Source: Chloroflexota bacterium
Lineage (GTDB): Bacteria; Chloroflexota; Anaerolineae; UBA4142
Direction: 5' to 3'
Assembly (NCBI GenBank): GCA_016199405.1
Contig: JACQGS010000302.1
Coordinates: 1 to 9,175 of the forward strand
DNA: 9,175 bases
The first letter of the stretch is position 1. Every line of letters begins with the position of its first letter. The notes below the pieces were generated by a model. The model was not told where the DNA came from. It searched no databases and worked only from the letters and a program-made list of their open reading frames with translations. The position numbers were made by a program, and so were the translations under genes. Below are positions 5,641 through 9,175 of this stretch, piece by piece.

Positions 5641-6351
5641 TCAACTCACTTTCAAGCGCGCCGCAAAAGCCGAGTGTTCCGGCGTCGCTAATCCTTCCTG
5701 CAAAACTCGCAACATCTCGGCAAGTTCATCTTTCCAGAACGCGGCGGGCTGTAGCCACAGTCCGGGAAACGCTTCGCTCCGCAAAATTCCCTGCTCATCG
5801 AGTCGCAGCGCTTCATAGACCCCTTCGCGCAAAACGAACCAATCCGCCTTTTGCTCTTCCACTTGAAGCGCCAGATACTCTAACACGCCCGTGCGCTGAT
5901 AGACACGCTTTTTCTCGTGCAAATCATACGCGACACTGCTCGCGGCAATTTCAATGACAAGTTCCGGCGCGCCTTCCAAATAGTCATCGGCTGTGACGCG
6001 CGATTTGCCTCCGTACGCCGGCTCAAGGCGCAACAAGACATCCGGCTGAACCTCGTTTTCAAAATCGAGGCGCACCGTCGCATTGTCGTACGAAACAACA
6101 CCGGGGGTTGCCGCGCGAAAAGCCCCTAGCCAGGCAATGATGTCGGCATGGGGTTGAGCGTGTTTTTGTGCGCGAATGGGAGAGGGCATAAAGACAACTC
6201 CTTCGACGAGTTCCGCCTTTTTGATTTCAGGATACGCCGCGTAGCGCCGCTCGAACTCGGCGCGCGAGAGATGATCGCCCGCGTTCAACGAAGGACGTTG
6301 TCCGGTTGAAACGGGTGAGGGAACGAGAATCGTTTGAATATTGGCGCTCAT
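5641..6351 (-). CDS. Uma2-type (DUF820) PD-(D/E)XK nuclease-fold protein
   Basis: This 236-residue soluble protein belongs to the Uma2 family, which has a restriction-endonuclease-like fold but whose cellular task is unknown. The expected motif series is present: AELVEGVVFMPSP (46-58), VSYDNATVRLD (86-96), QPDVLL with Asp104 (102-107), ELVIEIAASS with Glu134 (130-139), and YDLHEKKRVYQRTGVLEYLAL with Lys147/148 (142 onward). The second motif reads IEIAASS where the commonest form is EVLSPST; this is a known kind of variant and keeps the acidic residue. The start at 6351 is preferred because GGGGAG lies 7 nt upstream. An in-frame ATG at 6384 falls inside the repeat hairpin and has no ribosome site. 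The stop is 17 nt before the DUF4058 start. Related genes are often multicopy in Chloroflexota and cyanobacteria. Confidence 0.9.
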   Translation of the reverse strand: MSANIQTILVPSPVSTGQRPSLNAGDHLSRAEFERRYAAYPEIKKAELVEGVVFMPSPIRAQKHAQPHADIIAWLGAFRAATPGVVSYDNATVRLDFENEVQPDVLLRLEPAYGGKSRVTADDYLEGAPELVIEIAASSVAYDLHEKKRVYQRTGVLEYLALQVEEQKADWFVLREGVYEALRLDEQGILRSEAFPGLWLQPAAFWKDELAEMLRVLQEGLATPEHSAFAARLKVS

Positions 6352-6358
6352 GGCACTG

Positions 6359-6364
6359 CTCCCC
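6359..6364 (-). promoter_or_regulatory. Shine-Dalgarno site of the Uma2 gene
   Basis: GGGGAG lies 7 nt before the ATG at 6351. It decides between this start and the in-frame ATG at 6384. Confidence 0.65.
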
Positions 6365-6375
6365 ACAAGTCGCAT

Positions 6376-6428
6376 AAGTCGCAAGCGGATCCTGTGGCTT
6401 GCGACCGGCGACCTGTTACTTGCGACTT
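6376..6428. repeat. Intergenic inverted repeat, copy 2 of the dispersed element
   Basis: AAGTCGCAAGCGG (6376-6388) and the block from TTGCGACCGG to ACTTGCGACTT (6399-6428) match copy 1 at 116-128 and 150-178 in order and orientation; about 25 of 31 positions agree in the second block. A perfect 9-bp stem, GTCGCAAGC (6378-6386) with GCTTGCGAC (6397-6405), closes a 10-nt loop. A longer 10-bp pairing of 6376-6385 with 6419-6428 is the alternative. The element touches the TGA stop codon of the adenine deaminase gene (6429-6431) and separates it from the Uma2 gene. Confidence 0.78.
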
Positions 6429-8138
6429 TCAGTCCACCAACAACTCGACAAAATCAAACTTGTTCACATCCACCAAACCCTTGTCGGACAATTTCAATTC
6501 CGGAATTACCGGCAGCGCGAGAAACGACAGCGCCATGAACGGCGTGCGCAAATCGCAACCCAAGCCGCGCGTCGCATTGTTGATGCTGTCCATTTCTTCG
6601 CGCACGCGTTCGAGCGGCTGATCGCTCATCAAGCCGGCAATCGGCAGCGGCACGCGCGCGAGCACTTGCCCGTCGGCGACCGCGACGAAGCCGCCCTGCA
6701 TCGCCGCGATACTGCGCGCGGCGTACAGCATGTCCTCGTCGTTCGCGCCGGCGACGATGATGTTATGCGAATCGTGCGCGACCGATGAACCGATCGCGCC
6801 TTTTTTCAATTTGAACCCGCGCACAAACGCGATGCCGACGTTGCCGGTGCCGTGATGCCGCTCGATGACCGCCATCTTTAGCAAATCGCGCGACGGATCC
6901 GCGACGGCGTTGCCATTTTCGACTTTGATGCGATCCACCGACTGCCGCGTCACGATCTGATCCGGCACGATCTCGATCACGCGTGCGGTGGTGTGCCCGT
7001 TCGCCGGCACGCGCAAATCCACTTTTGCCCAATTGACGTTCATCGAATTGCGGAGCAGTGGGCGCGGATGCTCGTGCTCTTGCGAAATGATTTTGCCGTT
7101 CTCCGCCACGAGCTGCCCGCCGCGAAATACTTTTTGGATCGTAAAATTTTTGAAATCGTCAAAGACGACCAAATCGGCGCGGCGACCCGGCGTAATCGCG
7201 CCGCGATCGCGCAAGCCGAAATATTCGGACGCATTCAGCGTCGCGATTTGAATCGCGGTGATCGGATCGAGCCCTTCGCGAATCGCGGTGCGCACGATGA
7301 AATCAATGTGCCCTTCGTCAATCAAATCGTTCGGGAAGCGATCGTCGGTGACGAAGAGGCAACGCCGCGCGTTTTTCGGCGTGATGATCGGCAGCAGCGC
7401 TTTGAGATTGTGCGCGTTCGATGCTTCGCGGATCATTAGATACATGCCGAGCCGGATTTTTTCGCGCGCTTCGTCGAGCGTCGTGGATTCGTGATCGCTG
7501 CCAATGCCGGCGGCGACGTAGCCCTCGAGATCGCGTCCGCGTACGCCCGGCGCGTGCCCGTCAATCGGACGATCGGCGAACGCGCGCAGTTTGTCCAGAA
7601 CATTTTCATCGCGGAATAAAACGCCCGGATAATTCATCATCTCGCCCAAGCCGAGCACCCACGGGTCGCTCTTGAATTCGGTGAGATCGCTCCAACGCAA
7701 CGATGCACCATTCGTTTCGAGATGCGTCGCCGGCACGCACGACGGCACCATGACGTAGCACGAGAACGGCGTGTATTTTGCCGCTTCGAGCATATAGCGA
7801 ATGCCCTCGACGCCAAAGACGTTCGCGATTTCGTGCGGGTCAACGACAACGGACGTGGTGCCGTGCGGCACGACCGCGCGCGCGAATTCGTACGGCGGCA
7901 CCATCGCGGATTCGATATGCACATGCGCGTCAATGAAACCCGGACAAACGTACGCGCCGCGCAAATCCATCACGCGCTGCGCCGGATAATCGCCTAAGCC
8001 GACGACGCGCGAATGCGTGATGGCAATGCTCGTCTCTTCGATTTCGCCGGAAAAAACGTTGACAACGCGCGCATTTTTCAGCAGCAGTTCAGCCGGCTCT
8101 TCCCCGCGCGCGACTTTGATGAGGGATGAGATTTCCAT
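6429..8138 (-). CDS. ade: Adenine deaminase
   Basis: This 569-residue cytoplasmic amidohydrolase catalyses adenine + H2O to hypoxanthine + NH3, feeding purine salvage. The architecture is normal for the bacterial Ade family. An N-terminal beta-sandwich part (LLLKNARVVNVFSGEIEETSIAI, split here at about 18-40) leads into PGFIDAHVHIESAMV (66-80) with the metal-binding His72 and His74. Then come DPHEIANVFG (100-109), GLGEMMNYPGVL (163-174), DGHAPG with His195, GSDHEST (213-219), and TDDR with Asp265. The DRGAITPGRRADLVVFDD closing part of the barrel follows, then the long C-terminal domain ending in VELLVD. The length agrees with the family. The ATG at 8138 has only a weak, distant AAAGGA upstream. 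It follows tspO by 18 nt and probably shares its transcript. It lies upstream of a BMP-type transporter in the same direction, consistent with processing imported purines. Confidence in the family is high; substrate preference was not tested. Confidence 0.95.
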   Translation of the reverse strand: MEISSLIKVARGEEPAELLLKNARVVNVFSGEIEETSIAITHSRVVGLGDYPAQRVMDLRGAYVCPGFIDAHVHIESAMVPPYEFARAVVPHGTTSVVVDPHEIANVFGVEGIRYMLEAAKYTPFSCYVMVPSCVPATHLETNGASLRWSDLTEFKSDPWVLGLGEMMNYPGVLFRDENVLDKLRAFADRPIDGHAPGVRGRDLEGYVAAGIGSDHESTTLDEAREKIRLGMYLMIREASNAHNLKALLPIITPKNARRCLFVTDDRFPNDLIDEGHIDFIVRTAIREGLDPITAIQIATLNASEYFGLRDRGAITPGRRADLVVFDDFKNFTIQKVFRGGQLVAENGKIISQEHEHPRPLLRNSMNVNWAKVDLRVPANGHTTARVIEIVPDQIVTRQSVDRIKVENGNAVADPSRDLLKMAVIERHHGTGNVGIAFVRGFKLKKGAIGSSVAHDSHNIIVAGANDEDMLYAARSIAAMQGGFVAVADGQVLARVPLPIAGLMSDQPLERVREEMDSINNATRGLGCDLRTPFMALSFLALPVIPELKLSDKGLVDVNKFDFVELLVD

Positions 8139-8156
8139 TGGAGCAACCCATCCTTT

Positions 8157-8627
8157 CTATTGAGCGGATTTGTTCAATCGCCAAATTGAAAAATTGAGAA
8201 TCGTCGCAAACGAAACCCACAAAAGATAGGGAACGAGCAATAATCCTGCGAGTAAATTCAGTTGCCAGAATGCACTCAGCGTTCCCACAATGAGAAACCA
8301 CAGGATGACAATATCAACTAGCGCGAGGTCGGCGCGGTGCCGACCAAAGAATAGCCAAGACCACGCCGCGTTGAAACCAAGTTGCGCGATGAAAAGCGCA
8401 AGCGCCACGCCGGCAATCGCGAATCCGCTCCCGTCCCACACCAGCCACGCGGCGATTGCCAAGAGTGTGTAGAGAATCGTCCACACCGGCGCAAAGACGC
8501 GATTCGGCGGATTCCATGTCGGTTTCTTCAACTGCTTGAACCATTCATCCGGCAGAAACCGCGCGCCGACGAATGCGGCAGCAAAAACGATGGCGAACCA
8601 AACGATGAAACTGAGGATGGATGACAT
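8157..8627 (-). CDS. tspO: TspO/MBR family membrane protein
   Basis: This 156-residue protein has five predicted membrane helices and is a homologue of the tryptophan-rich sensory protein / translocator protein. TspO proteins bind porphyrins and other ligands; their physiological role varies and is debated. Diagnostic stretches are KKPTWNPPNRVFAPVWTILY (34-53), WSWLFFGRHRADLAL (from 89), and PYLLWVSFATILNFSIWRLN at the C-terminus, which covers the third and fifth helix signatures. The length is typical. The start was set at the ATG at 8627, with AAAGGAAA a few bases upstream. A longer frame from a TTG at 8654 would add nine charged residues (KRKEKEI) before the first helix and overlap the previous stop, which is unlike the family. 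It lies 23 nt after the small basic gene and 18 nt before ade. Confidence 0.92.
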   Translation of the reverse strand: MSSILSFIVWFAIVFAAAFVGARFLPDEWFKQLKKPTWNPPNRVFAPVWTILYTLLAIAAWLVWDGSGFAIAGVALALFIAQLGFNAAWSWLFFGRHRADLALVDIVILWFLIVGTLSAFWQLNLLAGLLLVPYLLWVSFATILNFSIWRLNKSAQ

Positions 8628-8650
8628 TGCGATTTCCTTTTCTTTTCGTT

Positions 8651-9019
8651 TCAATTTTTCTTCTGGTGTGGTTTCTGTTTGCTTTTCTTTGACCGCATTT
8701 CCCTTTTACGTTCCATCAAGCGCAATTGGAGAGGTTGCTTGGGCGCATATTCTACTGGCTTGCGAGATTGCTGCGTCATCTTGAGAAAATCATCAAAGTG
8801 GACAAGTGCGTTCGCAAACCACTCGTAATTGACGCCGTTGCCATTCTGCGACTCGCTCGCGGTTCGCAATAATTCGCCCATAAAATGCAGGAACAACTTA
8901 TTGTCGCTATGATCGGCTGGCGAATTCAGTCCCTTCATGGCGCGGCGCAAAACATCGGCAGGCGTTGAATCCGTCGCGTTTGCTGGTTTTGTTTTTTGAC
9001 AGACCAAGACGAGATCCAT
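8651..9019 (-). CDS. Hypothetical small basic protein
   Basis: I do not recognise this 122-residue protein. It begins MDLVLVCQKTKPAN, has a probably helical middle (ADVLRRAMKGL, NKLFLHFMGELLRTA, YEWFANALVHFDDFLKMTQQ) and ends in a strongly basic tail (LRLMERKREMRSKKSKQ and further Lys). It has no signal peptide or membrane segment. The tail could bind nucleic acid or acidic lipid, but that is a guess. No Shine-Dalgarno site is visible, and the ATG lies only about 8 nt from the presumed end of an insertion sequence, so the native promoter and possibly codons have been lost. An in-frame stop at 9035-9037 rules out a long extension. Because the reading frame is open over its full length and is followed closely by tspO, I consider it probably real. 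Confidence 0.55.
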   Translation of the reverse strand: MDLVLVCQKTKPANATDSTPADVLRRAMKGLNSPADHSDNKLFLHFMGELLRTASESQNGNGVNYEWFANALVHFDDFLKMTQQSRKPVEYAPKQPLQLRLMERKREMRSKKSKQKPHQKKN

Positions 9020-9062
9020 ATCTAGTACCCTGTCTCAAAAGTAATCCGACGGTATAGTGTTG

Positions 9063-9068
9063 TATAAT
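9063..9068 (+). promoter_or_regulatory. Possible -10 box of the transposase gene
   Basis: A perfect TATAAT sits 39 nt before the ATG at 9107. No good TTGACA-like -35 hexamer is present at the usual 16-18 nt distance, so promoter strength is doubtful. Confidence 0.35.
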
Positions 9069-9094
9069 CGGCTCCTTGTTCGTATTTCTTCAAC

Positions 9095-9099
9095 GGAGG
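9095..9099 (+). promoter_or_regulatory. Shine-Dalgarno site of the transposase gene
   Basis: GGAGG lies 7 nt before the ATG at 9107 and supports this start. It partly overlaps the right arm (9098-9103) of a 6-bp inverted repeat whose left arm is 9070-9075. Confidence 0.7.
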
Positions 9100-9106
9100 A
9101 GCCACC

Positions 9107-9175
9107 ATGAAACCGTTCAAATATGTAATCCGTCTGAAAGGCAAGGAGAAAAGCGAACTCCGTAGACTGAAACGC
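9107..9175 (+). CDS. Transposase, N-terminal fragment (probably IS630 family)
   Basis: Only the first 23 codons are in the window and they run off the right edge. They encode MKPFKYVIRLKGKEKSELRR followed by a short basic stretch. The pattern Lys-Tyr-Val-x-Arg-Leu, then a charged helix with Glu-Leu-x-x-Leu, resembles the first strand and helix of IS630-family transposases of Chloroflexota and cyanobacteria. No catalytic residue is visible, so the family is a guess. A good ribosome site at 9095-9099 supports the start. It is transcribed away from the minus-strand genes. Confidence 0.55.
   Translation, partial: MKPFKYVIRLKGKEKSELRRLKR

Larger units (their letters stand above)
9028..9106 (+). 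mobile_element. Left end and leader of an insertion sequence (IS630-like, partial)
   Basis: The sequence changes character after CTAGTA at 9022-9027, where CCCTGTCTCAAAAGTAATC begins. This is followed by a short leader with a TATAAT at 9063-9068, a good GGAGG at 9095-9099, and a start codon at 9107. A TA dinucleotide at 9026-9027 would suit the TA target of IS630 elements. The exact boundary cannot be fixed, because the other terminus and the second target copy lie beyond the window. Confidence 0.5.

Noticed and set aside
5624..5644. A longer start for the DUF4058 gene at a TTG (5644), overlapping the Uma2 stop.
   Set aside because: The extra residues would encode the ribosome site itself, and homologues begin at MPSPFPG.
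6352..6384. A longer start for the Uma2 gene at an ATG (6384).
   Set aside because: It lies within the repeat hairpin and has no ribosome site; GGGGAG at 6359-6364 supports the ATG at 6351.

Overview
The window is ordinary accessory-to-core bacterial DNA, moderately GC-rich. It probably comes from an uncultured member of the Chloroflexota. That assignment is inference. It rests on adjacent Uma2 and DUF4058 genes, a TspO homologue, a BMP-type purine/nucleoside ABC transporter, and intergenic repeat hairpins of kinds I associate with that phylum. Cyanobacteria also carry many Uma2 and DUF4058 genes, so they are not excluded. No rRNA, tRNA or CRISPR array was seen.

Nine complete genes lie on the minus strand, so the order of transcription is right to left. 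From the right: a small unrecognised basic protein (8651-9019), a TspO/MBR membrane protein (8157-8627) and adenine deaminase (6429-8138) form a tight group with gaps of 23 and 18 nt. After a 77-nt gap holding a repeat hairpin comes a Uma2-type nuclease-fold protein (5641-6351), followed 17 nt later by a DUF4058 protein (4829-5623). After a 136-nt leader comes the transporter cluster: a BMP-family substrate-binding lipoprotein (3481-4692), a double ATPase subunit (1921-3435), a small TMEM198/DUF4203-like membrane protein (1323-1829) and one permease (194-1315). The right edge (about 9028-9175) is on the plus strand. It is the left end of an insertion sequence plus the first 23 codons of its transposase, probably IS630-like.

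Functionally, the transporter would import a purine nucleoside or base and adenine deaminase would convert adenine to hypoxanthine. The window therefore reads as a purine uptake and salvage locus, interrupted by an Uma2/DUF4058 pair of unknown purpose. Only one permease is visible, although related systems usually have two.

The least ordinary features are these. Uma2 and DUF4058 share a PD-(D/E)XK-like motif layout. A repeat element occurs twice, directly behind two genes. A strong hairpin fills the place of the Shine-Dalgarno site of the ATPase gene. An IS end abuts the first gene of the leftmost-reading operon. I did not find a convincing new multi-gene system.
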